Shown piece by piece: positions 37,267 through 47,136 of a stretch of DNA of 64,000 bases. The DNA comes from an uncultured Sedimentitalea sp. GTDB taxonomy: Bacteria; Pseudomonadota; Alphaproteobacteria; Rhodobacterales; Rhodobacteraceae. Both the position numbers and the translations under genes were made by a program. The notes beneath the pieces were generated by a model. The model saw nothing but the letters and a program-made list of their open reading frames with translations. It made no database searches and was not told the origin of the DNA. The first letter of the stretch is position 1. Each line of letters begins with the position of its first letter. The DNA lies in contig CANNGH010000002.1 in the NCBI GenBank assembly GCA_947504115.1, positions 62,001 to 126,000 of the forward strand, given 5' to 3'.

Positions 37267-38397
37267 ATGAAAAACCAAGTTGCCGCGCTCTGCGCCCTGA
37301 TCGCCGGAGCGGGAGCGGCACATGCCGAACGGCTGGACAGATCGGGCCAGTCGATCCTGCCGCTTTTCGAGCCGGGTGGTTATGCCGAAATCAGCTTTGG
37401 CAACGTCAATCCATCGGTTTCGGGAACCGCCCCGGGTGGCGCCGGGTCGGGCAACATGACCGGCGATTATTGGCAAGTCGGGATCGCATACAAGCAGCAG
37501 GTGACCGAAGCGTTCAGCTTTGGCTTCATCTATGATCGTCCGTTCGGTGCGGATGTCGCATATCCCCTTGGAACGGGGTATCCGATTGCAGGCACCACCG
37601 CTGATTTGAAAACCGACGCCTTCACGATTCTCGGCAATTACCGCTTCGATAGCGGTTTCGGAATGCATGGCGGATTGCGCATTCAGCGCTTGAAGGCCAA
37701 TGCCAATATCGTGCTGCCGTCCCCACCACCCTTTCCTCCCAGTAACTATTACGTAGACGGCGAAGCTGATGAAGGGTTTGGCTATGTGCTGGGCGTCTCT
37801 TACGAGAAGCCGGAGATCGCGCTGCGCGTGGCGCTAACGTACAACTCGGACATTGAAACCAAGAATCGAACAACCGAAGTTCTCTCAACACCGTTGGGAA
37901 CAACCGTCGACACCAGCACGACGACAATCAATACACCGCAATCCGTCAATCTGGATTTTCAGACCGGCATTGCCGAAGACACGCTGATTTTCGGCAGCAT
38001 CCGCTGGGTCGACTGGTCGGAATTTGACATTGATCCGGGCATTTATCCGCTGAAATGCGCATACAACCCCGCCGACAATTGCGGTCCGCTCATCTCGTAT
38101 CGCGATGATAGCTGGACCTATACGCTCGGCGTCGGGCGTCGGTTCAACGAAAACTGGTCCGGCTCGCTCCAAGTGGCCTATGAGAAAAACGATCAGTCCA
38201 ATCGGTCTTCGAATCTCGGACCGACCAGCGGCAAATGGGGAGTGACGCTGGGTGCCCGTTACGAGGAAGGCCCCTATATCGTCGCCGCCGGACTGAATTA
38301 CACATGGCTCGGCAATGTGACGACCGCAAATATCGGTGGCCGTTTCGAGGATAACGACGCTCTCGGCGTCGGCGTGAAGCTCGGCTATCGGTTCTGA
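37267..38397 (+). CDS. FadL/OmpP1-like outer-membrane protein
   Basis: 376 residues: a signal peptide ending AHA-ER, then alternating amphipathic strands ending in a C-terminal Phe (VGVKLGYRF), as in outer-membrane barrels. Features such as VGIAYKQQVTEAFSFGFIYDRPFGADVAYP (residues ~75-104), RFDSGFGMHGGLRIQRLKAN and SIRWVDWSEFDIDPG match the FadL/OMPP1 family, which takes up long-chain fatty acids or hydrophobic compounds. It is somewhat shorter than E. coli FadL. GAGGG precedes the ATG. Confidence 0.8.
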   Translation: MKNQVAALCALIAGAGAAHAERLDRSGQSILPLFEPGGYAEISFGNVNPSVSGTAPGGAGSGNMTGDYWQVGIAYKQQVTEAFSFGFIYDRPFGADVAYPLGTGYPIAGTTADLKTDAFTILGNYRFDSGFGMHGGLRIQRLKANANIVLPSPPPFPPSNYYVDGEADEGFGYVLGVSYEKPEIALRVALTYNSDIETKNRTTEVLSTPLGTTVDTSTTTINTPQSVNLDFQTGIAEDTLIFGSIRWVDWSEFDIDPGIYPLKCAYNPADNCGPLISYRDDSWTYTLGVGRRFNENWSGSLQVAYEKNDQSNRSSNLGPTSGKWGVTLGARYEEGPYIVAAGLNYTWLGNVTTANIGGRFEDNDALGVGVKLGYRF

Positions 38398-38463
38398 ACG
38401 TTTCGGGTTTGACCGCCGCCCCCCTGCTGGCTAGGAAAGCCACGCAATACGAGGGGGCGGCGG

Positions 38464-39327
38464 ATGCTTTACGAAACGGCGCAGGAGTGGCGCGACGCGG
38501 CGCATAAACGGGTGCTGTTTTTCGGCATGTCGGGCCTTGGCAAGACCCATGTCAGCCAGATGCTGCGCGAGTCCGGAGACTGGTTCCACTATTCCATCGA
38601 TTACCGCATCGGCACCCGCTACATGGGCGAATACATCGCCGACAACGCCAAGGCCGAGGCGATGAAGGTGCCGTTCCTGCGCGACCTGCTGCTGACGGAT
38701 TCGATCTATATCGGCTCGAACCTGAGCTTTCACAACCTGACGCCCGTCGCCGCCTATCTGGGCAAACCCGGCGACCCGGACAAGGGCGGGCTGCCGATTG
38801 CCGAATACCGCCGCCGGCAGGACCAGTTCCGCACCGCCGAGATCCACGCGCTGCTGGATACCGAATACTTCATCGACCGCGCGCAGCGGCTGTATGAGTA
38901 TCCGCATTTCATCTGCGATACCGGCGGGTCGATCTGCGAATGGGTCGATCCCGAGAACCCCGACGATGCGATCCTGCGGGAATTGTCGCGCCATACCCTG
39001 CCCGTCTGGATCAAGGGCGACGCGGCGCATACGCAGAACCTGATCCAGCGGTTCGACAAGGCGCCCAAGCCGATGTCGTATCAGCCCGCCTTCCTGTCGC
39101 GTGTCTGGGACGAGTATCTGGCGCAGAACCAGTGCCGCGAGGACGAGGTCGATCCCGATACCTTCATCCGCTGGACCTATGCGCAGGCGCTGGCGCATCG
39201 CCAGCCGCGCTATCGGGCGATGGCGAACTGGGGCGTGACCGTCACCGCCGACGCGGTCGCCGAGGTGCGCGACACCGCCGGGTTCGAGACCCTCATCGCC
39301 GATGCCATCGCGGCCCGCGCCGCTTAG
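38464..39327 (+). CDS. P-loop NTPase/kinase-like protein, unknown function
   Basis: 287 residues with an N-terminal Walker A (FFGMSGLGKTHVSQML). An acidic/aromatic region follows (WFHYSIDYRIGTRYMGEYIAD), then HFICDTGGSICEWVDPENPDD, which may hold the Walker B or a substrate site. There are no membrane segments. It looks like a small-molecule kinase or nucleotide hydrolase. I do not recognise a named family. GAGGGGGCGG precedes the ATG. The stop overlaps the convergent TetR gene by 4 bases. Confidence 0.75.
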   Translation: MLYETAQEWRDAAHKRVLFFGMSGLGKTHVSQMLRESGDWFHYSIDYRIGTRYMGEYIADNAKAEAMKVPFLRDLLLTDSIYIGSNLSFHNLTPVAAYLGKPGDPDKGGLPIAEYRRRQDQFRTAEIHALLDTEYFIDRAQRLYEYPHFICDTGGSICEWVDPENPDDAILRELSRHTLPVWIKGDAAHTQNLIQRFDKAPKPMSYQPAFLSRVWDEYLAQNQCREDEVDPDTFIRWTYAQALAHRQPRYRAMANWGVTVTADAVAEVRDTAGFETLIADAIAARAA

Positions 39328-39941
39328 CTATCCGGCGGAATCAGACCCAGCCCGCGCAGATAGATGCCGATGCCGCTTTCCAGCAGATCCTCGGGCGGGA
39401 ACGGCGAGCCGGTGCCCGGCGCGCCACGGGCGAACAATTCGACCACGCCATGGCTCATCGCCCAGATATGGGCGCTGAACATCGACGCGGGCGGGCGTTT
39501 TTCGGGCGGGATATGGCGCGACAGATCGGCGGCGGCACGCTCCAGCACCCCGCGTGCCGCGGTCGCCGCGGCGGCCAGTTCCGGGGTGCGGTTCGGTGAG
39601 ATGCCGCTTTCGAACATCGCGATGTAATGACCGGGATGCTTGCGGGCAAAGGCCAGATAGGCCCGCCCCGTCGCCTCGAACGCCGCCAGCGCCGAGGGCT
39701 GGCCATCGTCATAGGCATATTGCATCAGCTCGGTAAAGATCAGGAACCCCTGCCGCGCGCCCTCGGCGATCAGATCCTCGCGCCCGTCGAAATGGCGATA
39801 GACCGCCGCCGGGGTCACGCCCGCCTGTTTCGCCGCTTCGGAGAGGGTGAAACCGGTCGGCCCCTTGTCGCGGATCAGGTCCAGCGCGGCGTCGATGAGG
39901 GCCTGCCGCAGATTGCCGTGGTGATAGCCGCGCTTAGTCAT
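39324..39941 (-). CDS. TetR/AcrR-family regulator
   Basis: 205 residues with an N-terminal TetR HTH (RQALIDAALDLIRDKGPTGF, LSEAAKQAGVTPAAVYRHFDGREDLIAEGA) and a helical ligand-binding domain of the TetR_C type that ends near LLESGIGIYLRGLG. The ATG at 39941 directly precedes the HTH (MTKRGYHHGNLRQ). It lies downstream of, and in the same direction as, the hydrolase gene; targets are unknown. Confidence 0.9.
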   Translation of the reverse strand: MTKRGYHHGNLRQALIDAALDLIRDKGPTGFTLSEAAKQAGVTPAAVYRHFDGREDLIAEGARQGFLIFTELMQYAYDDGQPSALAAFEATGRAYLAFARKHPGHYIAMFESGISPNRTPELAAAATAARGVLERAAADLSRHIPPEKRPPASMFSAHIWAMSHGVVELFARGAPGTGSPFPPEDLLESGIGIYLRGLGLIPPDS

Positions 39942-40041
39942 GCCAGCGATACGGGCCGCCGCCGGGTGCTCCATCAGGAGGGAAGGTCATGGCACGTCCT
40001 TTATGCACTGCTCTGGTCTGCAATATGGAATGGCAAGGCGA

Positions 40042-40995
40042 TCAACGCAAACCCGCCCGCCGCGCCGCCCGGTCGATGGCGGCGGCCACCAGATCCTGCG
40101 CGGCATGCTGGGGCATGTGACCGATGCCGGGCAGCCGGGCCAGGGTTGCGCCCTCGATCTGATCGACCAGCTTTTCGGAATGGATCGACAGGCCGACGGT
40201 GGTGTCGGCGGTGCCGTGCACGATCTCGGTGGGCACGTCGATGCGTCCGTATTCGGTGTGCAGCGCCCGGATTTCATCCAGCAGCGCGGCGCGCTGGTCG
40301 GCATTGGCGCGCAGCGACACGCGGCGCAGGGTTAGCCCCGTGCCGATATGATCGCCGTAGCCTTCGGGCGGTTCTTGCGGGGCAAAGATATCTTCGAGCA
40401 CGCTTTCGATGCGGTTTTGCGAAACGAACGCGGTCAGAACCGGCACTGCCAGCAGGCTGCCAAGGCGCGACGACGTGATGCGATAGAACAGGCTGAGGTC
40501 CGATTCCCAAGGGTTGGACACCGCGGAAACCGGCACCAGCGCGGACAGGCGGTCGGGGAAATGCACCGCCCAGGCCAGCGCCACCGCGCCGCCATAGCTT
40601 TGGCCCATCACGATCGGCTTGTCCGCACCCAGACGCGCCGCCGCGCGCGACAGCAGATCGGCCTGCGCGCGCAGGCTGGCCGCATCGTCTCCCAGCCGGT
40701 CGGTATAGCCCAGACCGGGCCTGTCGAACGCGATCACGCGGTAGTTCCCCGCCAGCCGGGGCGCGAGTGAAAACGTCATGTCGCGCAGGTTGCCGCTGGC
40801 GCCGTGGAGCAGCACCACGTCGGGCCCCTCGCCCCGCACCGCCGCATGCACCGTCACGCCATCGATCTCGATCAACTCTCCGACGGGCGGATGCGTCGCC
40901 TCGGCGCGGGTCTCGCGCGCAGTCGCGCGCCACTGCACCAGCAGGACCAGGCCCGCCAGCAGCGCAAGACCGGCCAGGAGCAGTTTATTGGCCAA
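40042..40995 (-). CDS. Alpha/beta hydrolase, membrane-anchored
   Basis: 317 residues. An N-terminal helix ([18 protein letters not shown]) probably anchors it. The alpha/beta core has the oxyanion HGASGNLRD, nucleophile elbow MGQSYGGAV (Ser), HGTADTTVG (Asp) and GIGHMPQ (His). The substrate is unknown; epoxide hydrolase-, haloalkane- and esterase-like enzymes share this pattern. The start overlaps the end of metA by 11 bases, so it is coupled to metA. Confidence 0.88.
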   Translation of the reverse strand: MANKLLLAGLALLAGLVLLVQWRATARETRAEATHPPVGELIEIDGVTVHAAVRGEGPDVVLLHGASGNLRDMTFSLAPRLAGNYRVIAFDRPGLGYTDRLGDDAASLRAQADLLSRAAARLGADKPIVMGQSYGGAVALAWAVHFPDRLSALVPVSAVSNPWESDLSLFYRITSSRLGSLLAVPVLTAFVSQNRIESVLEDIFAPQEPPEGYGDHIGTGLTLRRVSLRANADQRAALLDEIRALHTEYGRIDVPTEIVHGTADTTVGLSIHSEKLVDQIEGATLARLPGIGHMPQHAAQDLVAAAIDRAARRAGLR

Positions 40996-41902
40996 TGCGA
41001 GTCATGTCGAAAGGGGTGGTCTGGTAGATCTGGTTGATCCAGTTGCCGTAAAGCAGATGCGCGTGGCTGCGCCAGCGGTTCAACGGCTTCTGCGTCGGAT
41101 CGTCGTCGGGATAATAGTTGATCGGTATGTTGATCGGCGTGTTCGCGGCCACATCGCGGTCATATTCCTGTTTCAGCGTGTCGCTGTCATATTCGAAATG
41201 ATTGAAGATATAGAGCGCGCGATGCGCTTCGTCCTTGACCAGACAGGGTCCGACCTCGTCACTGCCCAGCAGCGTGGTCAGGTCGGACACGGCGTCGATC
41301 TCCTCCTGCCGCATCTCGGTCCAGCGCGAGACCGGCACGACGCACACGTCGGAAAAACCGCGCAAGTAGGGAGAGGCCGGGGCCAGGTTGCGATGCGGGA
41401 AGCACCCGAACGCCTTGCGCGGCAGGATGTGTTTCTCGATGCCGTGGAAATGGTTCATCATCGCCATCCCGCCCCAGCAGACGCCGAAGGTGGAATGCAC
41501 GTTGGTCTGCGTCCAGTCGAACACCTCGCGCAGTTCCTCCCAATAGGTGACCTGGTCGAAATCCAGATGCTCGATCGGCGCGCCGGTGATGATAACGCCG
41601 TCGAACTTGCGCTCGCGGATATCGCGGAACGAGTGATAAAAGCTCTCCATATGATCGGGCGAGGCATTCTTGGATTCGTGATCGCTCATCCGGATCAGGG
41701 TCAGATCGATCTGCAACGGAGTCGCCCCGATCAGTCGGGCGAACTGGTTCTCGGTCTGGATCTTCTGGGGCATCAGGTTCAGCAGCCCGATATGCAACGG
41801 GCGGATGTCTTGCCGGGCGGCATCGTCCTCGGACATGACCATCACGCCTTCGCGGGTCAGCACGTCATAGGCAGGCAGGTTGGCGGGTATCTTGATGGGC
41901 AT
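40985..41902 (-). CDS. metA: MetA homoserine O-acyltransferase, predicted acetyl-specific
   Basis: First step of methionine synthesis from homoserine; 305 residues. The catalytic Cys142 (GVCWGGMAM), His235 and Glu237 (IFNHFEYD) fall at the canonical positions. Residue 111, which decides acyl specificity in this family, is Glu (GAPIEHLDF). Glu111 gives acetyl-CoA use, as in Bacillus cereus MetA, whereas Gly111 gives succinyl-CoA use. The enzyme is therefore better called homoserine O-acetyltransferase, despite the usual succinyltransferase annotation. The ATG at 41902 begins [10 protein letters not shown]. Confidence 0.95.
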   Translation of the reverse strand: MPIKIPANLPAYDVLTREGVMVMSEDDAARQDIRPLHIGLLNLMPQKIQTENQFARLIGATPLQIDLTLIRMSDHESKNASPDHMESFYHSFRDIRERKFDGVIITGAPIEHLDFDQVTYWEELREVFDWTQTNVHSTFGVCWGGMAMMNHFHGIEKHILPRKAFGCFPHRNLAPASPYLRGFSDVCVVPVSRWTEMRQEEIDAVSDLTTLLGSDEVGPCLVKDEAHRALYIFNHFEYDSDTLKQEYDRDVAANTPINIPINYYPDDDPTQKPLNRWRSHAHLLYGNWINQIYQTTPFDMTRIGQ

Positions 41903-41975
41903 GGGCGTGATTTTCCGGTCAGAACAACGCGGTGATAATCCCTTGCGCCGCCGGTGCCAAGGGCACGCACAACGC

Positions 41976-42001
41976 AAAAGGGCCGCGCAACCGCGCGACC
42001 C
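41976..42001 (-). terminator. Terminator after rpsI
   Basis: On the minus strand GGGTCGCGC, loop GGTT, GCGCGGCCC (9 bp with one G-U pair) is followed by TTTTGCG, 25 bases after the rpsI stop. It also separates the ribosomal unit from metA. Confidence 0.8.
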
Positions 42002-42025
42002 CCCGTTCGTGCCGTGTGGTCAATC

Positions 42026-42517
42026 TTAACGCTTGGAGAACTGGAAGCTCTTGCGCGCCTTGGCCCGGCCATATTTCTTGCGTTCCACCACGCGGCTGTC
42101 GCGGGTCAGGAACCCGGCGGCCTTGAGCGCACCACGCAAGCTGGGATCATAAAGCTGCAGCGCCTTGGAAACGCCGTGCTTGACCGCGCCCGCCTGACCG
42201 GACAGACCGCCGCCCTTGACCGTGGCGGTCACGTCGAACTGGTCCTCGACTCCGGCAACCTGAAACGGCTGACGCAGGATCATCTGCAACACGGGACGGG
42301 CGAAATAGGCGTTGATTTCCTTGCCGTTCACCGTGACCTTGCCCGAACCCGGCTTGATCCAGACGCGGGCGACCGCATCCTTGCGCTTGCCCGTGGCGTA
42401 GGAGCGGCCAAGATCGTCCCGCTTGGGCTCACGCTCGACCTCGGTGCCCTGAACGGCGCCGATATTTTCGGTCACGGCCGCTTCCAGACCGTCGAGTGTC
42501 TTGATTTCTTCAGCCAT
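42026..42517 (-). CDS. rpsI: 30S ribosomal protein S9
   Basis: 163 residues: a ~35-residue acidic N-terminal extension common in alphaproteobacteria, then the S9 core ([30 protein letters not shown]) and the basic C-terminus [17 protein letters not shown] that reaches the P site. The ATG at 42517 has GGAG 9 bases upstream. An ATG at 42523 overlaps the rplM stop as ATGA. It forms the usual rplM-rpsI operon. Confidence 0.98.
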   Translation of the reverse strand: MAEEIKTLDGLEAAVTENIGAVQGTEVEREPKRDDLGRSYATGKRKDAVARVWIKPGSGKVTVNGKEINAYFARPVLQMILRQPFQVAGVEDQFDVTATVKGGGLSGQAGAVKHGVSKALQLYDPSLRGALKAAGFLTRDSRVVERKKYGRAKARKSFQFSKR

Positions 42518-42519
42518 TC

Positions 42520-42981
42520 TCATGCGCTCCGCGTGTTTTTCTTGTTCATGGATTTGACATCCAGAACCTCGGGGCTTTGGGCCTCGTGGGGGTGATCGGT
42601 GCCGGCATAGACGCGCAGGTTGGTCAGAACCTTGCGGTTGAGACGGTTGCCGGGCAGCATCCGCTTGACCGCCTGCATCACCACGCGCTCGGGATGCGCG
42701 CCATCCAGGATCTGCTGCTTGGTGCGCGACTTGATCCCGCCGGGATAGCCGGTGTGCCAATAAAAATGCTCATCCCGCTTCTTGCCGGTCATCTGCACCT
42801 TGTCGGCATTGATGACGATGACATTGTCGCCCATATCCATATGCGGCGTGAAGGACGGCTTGTGCTTGCCGCGCAGGCGCGTGGCGACGATCGAGGCAAG
42901 ACGGCCCAGAACGACGCCCTCGGCGTCGATCAGGATCCATTTCTTGTCGATATCTGCTGGTGTGGCAGAAAAGGTTTTCAT
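42520..42981 (-). CDS. rplM: 50S ribosomal protein L13
   Basis: 153 residues with the L13 pattern: [74 protein letters not shown] lies ~10 bases before the ATG. It is the first gene of the rplM-rpsI unit, overlapping rpsI at its stop. Confidence 0.98.
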   Translation of the reverse strand: MKTFSATPADIDKKWILIDAEGVVLGRLASIVATRLRGKHKPSFTPHMDMGDNVIVINADKVQMTGKKRDEHFYWHTGYPGGIKSRTKQQILDGAHPERVVMQAVKRMLPGNRLNRKVLTNLRVYAGTDHPHEAQSPEVLDVKSMNKKNTRSA

Positions 42982-43140
42982 GGCAGGACATTCCTGTTTG
43001 ACGTGAAAGGCGGTGACAAAAGCGACCCACCCGAATTGATGAACGGGGTTTACGGCGTGCCCGTTGCGCAGTCAAGTCAGTCATACGGGAATTACGCAAG
43101 CGATTTCAGCAGGTTGCTAAATAGGTATCTATATACCCCA

Positions 43141-43563
43141 TCATTTCGCCGATGGGATCGCATAGGTCAGCGTCGCCCGCGCCACCGGTTTGTCCACCCC
43201 GTCGGAATGGATCAGCACATCGCCCACCGCCAGCACCTTGCCCAGCTTCAGCAGGCTGGCGCGTGCCACAAGGTCACGACCTGCGGCCGGTTTCCGCATG
43301 AAATCGATCGAGCAGTTCGTGGTCACCGCAAGCGCCTGCGGCCCGATCATGCCCAGCACCATGGCATAGACCGCAACATCCGCCAGCGCGAACATCGTCG
43401 GCCCCGACACCGTGCCGCCGGGACGCAGATGGCGCTCGTCCGTGCGCAGGCGCATCGTCACCGCCCCCGAAACCAGTTCATCGATCACGAACTCGTCCCG
43501 GATCTGGGGAAACACCTCTTCCAGAAACGCGCCCAACTCTTCCCTGCTCATGACCAACGACAT
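43141..43563 (-). CDS. PaaI-type hotdog thioesterase
   Basis: 140 residues of the 4HBT/PaaI hotdog fold, with LRPGGTVSGPTMFALADVAVYAMVLG as the core helix region (~46-71) and a second half with NCSIDFMRKPAAGRDLVA. It should hydrolyse acyl- or aryl-CoA esters; the specificity is unknown. AGGAGAGG precedes the ATG at 43563. It is divergent from an enoyl-CoA hydratase-like gene with a 58-base gap, so the two may share control. Confidence 0.88.
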   Translation of the reverse strand: MSLVMSREELGAFLEEVFPQIRDEFVIDELVSGAVTMRLRTDERHLRPGGTVSGPTMFALADVAVYAMVLGMIGPQALAVTTNCSIDFMRKPAAGRDLVARASLLKLGKVLAVGDVLIHSDGVDKPVARATLTYAIPSAK

Positions 43564-43621
43564 GCTTTTCCTCTCCTTGCCTGTGACGTAAGGTTGGCCA
43601 GACAAGTCAGGCGAGGGCAAG

Positions 43622-44407
43622 ATGGCAATTCTGGAACGTAACGACAGCGGCGGCGTGGCGCATCTGCGCATGAACGCGCCCGAGCGGCTGAACGCCCTGT
43701 CCGACGAGATGCTGGCCGAATTGCAGCGCCAGCTGACGGCCCTGCAGGACGACCGCGACATCCGCGTCGTGATCCTGTCCGGCGCGGGCAAGGCATTTTG
43801 CGCCGGTCACGATCTGAAACAGATGACGGCGGCGCGGCAGTCCGAAGATGGGGGCAAGGCCTATTTCGCCGACCTGTTCCAGCGCTGTTCGGCGGTGATG
43901 CTGTCGATCCAATCCCTGCCCCAGCCGGTGATCGCGCAGGCCCACGGCATCGCCACCGCCGCCGGCTGCCAACTGGTCGCCTCCTGCGACATGGCCGTGG
44001 CCGCCGAGGGCACGCGGTTCGGCGTCAACGGGGTGAATATCGGCCTGTTCTGCTCGACGCCGATGGTGGCGCTGTCGCGCAACATCCCGCGCAAGCACGC
44101 CTTCGAGATGCTGACCACCGGTCAGTTCATGGACGCCACCCGCGCGCAGGAATTGGGGCTGATCAACCGCGTGGTCCCGCCCGAGGATCTGGAGACGGAA
44201 ACCACCGCGCTCGCGGATCTGGTAGCGCAGAAGCTCGGCAGCGTGGTCAAGATCGGCAAACAGGCGTTTTACCAGCAACTGCAACTGCCTGTTGAGCAGG
44301 CCTATGGCTATGCCGGCGAGGTGATGGTGGAAAACATGCTCTACCGCGACACCGCCGAGGGCATCGCCGCCTTCATCGAGAAACGCACCCCCGACTGGCA
44401 GCAATAG
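43622..44407 (+). CDS. Enoyl-CoA hydratase/isomerase-family protein
   Basis: 261 residues of the crotonase fold. The oxyanion loops are present ([12 protein letters not shown] and [19 protein letters not shown]). One catalytic Glu position is replaced: the second loop reads [14 protein letters not shown], as in ECHDC3-like members rather than classical enoyl-CoA hydratases. The reaction is therefore uncertain. GCGAGGG precedes the ATG. It is divergent from the thioesterase. Confidence 0.85.
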   Translation: MAILERNDSGGVAHLRMNAPERLNALSDEMLAELQRQLTALQDDRDIRVVILSGAGKAFCAGHDLKQMTAARQSEDGGKAYFADLFQRCSAVMLSIQSLPQPVIAQAHGIATAAGCQLVASCDMAVAAEGTRFGVNGVNIGLFCSTPMVALSRNIPRKHAFEMLTTGQFMDATRAQELGLINRVVPPEDLETETTALADLVAQKLGSVVKIGKQAFYQQLQLPVEQAYGYAGEVMVENMLYRDTAEGIAAFIEKRTPDWQQ

Positions 44408-44454
44408 ACCGTGCGGCGTTGCGCCTTGCCGCCCCCTGCCCTACATGCAACGGC

Positions 44455-45822
44455 ATGAGCGATACACTGCATATCGTCGGCGGCGGGCTGGCGGGTTCCG
44501 AAGCGGCCTGGCAGGCGGCGCGGATGGGCCTGCGCGTGGTGATTCACGAAATGCGCCCCAAGGTCGGCACCTTCGCCCACAAGACCGGTGATCTGGCGGA
44601 AATGGTCTGTTCGAACTCCTTCCGCTCGGACGACGACGAACAGAATGCGGTCGGCCTGCTGCATTGGGAAATGCGCGCCGCAGGCGGGCTGATCATCGAC
44701 AGCGCCGACCGCCATCGCCTGCCCGCAGGCGGCGCGCTGGCGGTGGATCGCGACCCTTTCGCCGCGACCGTCACCGAACGCCTGCGCGCGCATCCCAACA
44801 TCTCGGTCACACATGAAGAGGTCGATGCCCTTCCCTCATCCGGAAGCTGGATCTTCGCCACCGGCCCGCTGACGTCGCCCGCGCTCGGCGCCGCGATCCG
44901 GGCCGAGACCGGAACCGATGCCCTGGCCTTCTTCGATGCCATCGCCCCGATCGTCTATTTCGACAGCATCGACATGTCCAAGGCGTGGATGCAGTCGCGC
45001 TATGACAAGGGCGAGACCGAGGAAGAACGCACCGCCTATCTCAACTGCCCGATGGACCGCGAGACCTACGAGGCGTTCATCGACGCCCTGCTCGCCGCCG
45101 ACAAGACCGAGTTTCACGACGGCGAAACCGCCAGCTATTTCGACGGCTGCCTGCCCATCGAGGTGATGGCCGAGCGTGGCCGCGAAACCCTGCGCCATGG
45201 CCCGATGAAGCCGGTCGGCCTGACCAATCCGCATCAGCCGGACATCAAGGCGCACGCCGTGGTCCAGCTGCGCCGCGACAATGCGTTCGGGACGCTCTAC
45301 AATATCGTCGGCTTTCAGACCAAGATGAAATACGGCGCGCAAGCCGATGTTTTCAGGATGATTCCGGGACTGGAAAACGCCCGCTTCGCGCGTCTGGGCG
45401 GGATACACCGCAACACTTTCATCAATTCTCCGACGCTTCTGGATGAACAGATGCGCCTGAAATCGCGCCCCAATATCCGCTTTGCCGGACAGATCACAGG
45501 CGTCGAAGGCTACGTCGAAAGCGCCGCCATGGGCCTGCTTGCCGGACGCATGGCCGCCGCCGAACTGACCGGGAAATGCGTCGCCGCACCGCCCCCCACC
45601 ACCGCGTCGGGCGCGCTGGTCACCCATATCACCGGCGGCGCCGAGGCCAAGACGTTCCAGCCGATGAACGTCAATTTCGGCCTGTTCCCGCCGGTCGAAG
45701 GGCTGAAGGGCGGGCGGCGCGGGCGGCGGGACCGCTACAAGGCCTATACCGATCGCGCGAAAACCGACTGGACCGCCTGGTTGAACCAGACCGAAGATAA
45801 GCTATCTGCGGCAACCCTCTGA
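44455..45822 (+). CDS. trmFO: Folate/FAD-dependent tRNA U54 methyltransferase
   Basis: Methylates U54 of tRNA using methylenetetrahydrofolate and FAD; 455 residues. It has the N-terminal FAD loop [22 protein letters not shown], the catalytic Cys52 in [11 protein letters not shown], and a second Cys in [14 protein letters not shown]. The C-terminal NFGLFPP segment is also typical. The ATG at 44455 opens the FAD domain; the ribosome-binding site is weak. gluQ, another tRNA-modification gene, follows 6 bases after its stop. Confidence 0.96.
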   Translation: MSDTLHIVGGGLAGSEAAWQAARMGLRVVIHEMRPKVGTFAHKTGDLAEMVCSNSFRSDDDEQNAVGLLHWEMRAAGGLIIDSADRHRLPAGGALAVDRDPFAATVTERLRAHPNISVTHEEVDALPSSGSWIFATGPLTSPALGAAIRAETGTDALAFFDAIAPIVYFDSIDMSKAWMQSRYDKGETEEERTAYLNCPMDRETYEAFIDALLAADKTEFHDGETASYFDGCLPIEVMAERGRETLRHGPMKPVGLTNPHQPDIKAHAVVQLRRDNAFGTLYNIVGFQTKMKYGAQADVFRMIPGLENARFARLGGIHRNTFINSPTLLDEQMRLKSRPNIRFAGQITGVEGYVESAAMGLLAGRMAAAELTGKCVAAPPPTTASGALVTHITGGAEAKTFQPMNVNFGLFPPVEGLKGGRRGRRDRYKAYTDRAKTDWTAWLNQTEDKLSAATL

Positions 45823-45828
45823 ATCGAC

Positions 45829-46677
45829 GTGACATTCACCACCCGTTTCGCCCCATCGCCCACCGGTCCGCTGCATCTGGGTCATGCCTATTCGGCACTT
45901 CTGGCGCATGACATGGCGCACGCCGCCAATGGCCGCTTCCTGCTGCGGATCGAAGACACCGACACCAGCCGCGCCCGACCGCATTGGGAGGTGCAGATAT
46001 ACGACGATCTGCGCTGGCTGGGCCTGCCATGGGAAACCCCGGTGCTGCGCCAGTCAGAACACCTTGCGCGTTACGCCGCAACACTCGACCGCCTCGCCGA
46101 TGACGGCCTGATCTATCCCTGCTCCTGCCGGCGCAGCGACATCCGCGCCGCGCTTTCCGCCCCGCAAGAGGGCGCGCCCGGCCCGGCGATCTATCCGGGC
46201 ACCTGCCGGGGCCGCCCGATATCCAGCCGCCGCCCCGGCGATGCCCTGCGCCTGAACATGCGCGCGGCACTCGACCGCATTCCGACCCCCCTGACATTCC
46301 ACGACAGCGGCCCGATCCACCCCGGAGAGCACCGGGTCACCGCCGATCAGCTTCTGACCCGGACCGGCGACCCGGTGCTCGGGCGCAAGGAGATCGAGAC
46401 CCCGTCCTATGTCCTCGCCGCCGTCATCGACGACGCCGGACAAGAGATTACCCACGTGATCCGCGGCGCCGACCTGTTCGAAACGACCGCCCTGCAGGTG
46501 CTGCTCCAGAAGCTGATAAACCTGCCGACGCCGGAATATCACCACCACCGCCTGATCCGCGACGAGACCGGCAAACGCCTGGCCAAACGCGACGACGCGC
46601 GCGCCATTGCGAAATACCGCGCCGACGGCGCCAGCCCCGCCGACATACGCGCCATGGTCGGACTGAAAGCGCCCTGA
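45829..46677 (+). CDS. gluQ: Glutamyl-Q tRNA(Asp) synthetase
   Basis: A GluRS-like paralogue of 282 residues without the anticodon-binding domain. It attaches glutamate to queuosine in tRNA-Asp. It has the HIGH-like PSPTGPLHLGHAYSAL, IEDTD, a zinc site (CSC, then Tyr and C in YPGTCRG), and the KMSKS-like GKRLAKRDD. The GTG at 45829 starts directly at the conserved MTFTTRFAPSPTG; an ATG is not available. It lies 6 bases after trmFO. Together with tgt in this window it represents the queuosine pathway. Confidence 0.95.
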   Translation: MTFTTRFAPSPTGPLHLGHAYSALLAHDMAHAANGRFLLRIEDTDTSRARPHWEVQIYDDLRWLGLPWETPVLRQSEHLARYAATLDRLADDGLIYPCSCRRSDIRAALSAPQEGAPGPAIYPGTCRGRPISSRRPGDALRLNMRAALDRIPTPLTFHDSGPIHPGEHRVTADQLLTRTGDPVLGRKEIETPSYVLAAVIDDAGQEITHVIRGADLFETTALQVLLQKLINLPTPEYHHHRLIRDETGKRLAKRDDARAIAKYRADGASPADIRAMVGLKAP

Positions 46678-46683
46678 CGTTCC

Positions 46684-46705
46684 ACTTTCTCCAAATACCC
46701 GCAAG
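46684..46705 (+). repeat. Possible degenerate dispersed repeat
   Basis: ACTTTCTCCAAATACCCGCA resembles the start of the element at 13789, 21568 and 30322, with a shortened core. It fills the gap between the convergent gluQ and hisI genes. It is short and diverged, so this is a weak call. Confidence 0.25.
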
Positions 46706-46711
46706 GGCCAT

Positions 46712-47071
46712 TCACTCCACCGGCGCCATCACCTCGACCTCGCCGCCATCGCGCAGCGCCCTATAGAAACAACTGCGCCGGTTGGTGTGACAGGCGGGCC
46801 CGGTCTGGCGCACCAGCGCCAGCAGGCAATCGCGGTCGCAATCCAGCCGCAACTCCACCAATTCCTGCACATGACCCGAACTTTCGCCCTTGACCCAATA
46901 GGCCGCGCGCGAGCGCGACCAATAGGTGACGCGTCCGGTCGCGAGGGTGCGGTGCACCGCACCGTCATTCATCCACGCCAGCATCAGCACCTCGCCGGTC
47001 GCGGCCTCCTGTGCGATGCAGGGAACCAGGCCGTCGGCATTGTATTTCAACGATTCGGGATCAAATGACAT
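46712..47071 (-). CDS. hisI: Phosphoribosyl-AMP cyclohydrolase
   Basis: Third step of histidine synthesis; 119 residues, monofunctional (no HisE part). Conserved segments are LVPCIAQEAATGEVLMLAWMN, TYWSRSRAAYWVKGESSGH, and the metal-binding DCDRDCLL and GPACHTNRRSCFY. The ATG at 47071 has AAAAAGG 9 bases upstream; ATGs at 47077 and 47089 lack a site. It is divergent from the NifU-like gene. Confidence 0.95.
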   Translation of the reverse strand: MSFDPESLKYNADGLVPCIAQEAATGEVLMLAWMNDGAVHRTLATGRVTYWSRSRAAYWVKGESSGHVQELVELRLDCDRDCLLALVRQTGPACHTNRRSCFYRALRDGGEVEVMAPVE

Positions 47072-47136
47072 GTCCATGGCCTTTTTCATTGCCGTATTCT
47101 GCCCTATTTATGGGGAACAGCGCGAAAGGAACAGCC

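Noticed and set aside
41903-42025. SAM-II or SAM/SAH riboswitch upstream of metA
   Set aside because: Such elements occur before methionine genes in alphaproteobacteria, but I could not find the conserved core sequences here, only the rpsI terminator.
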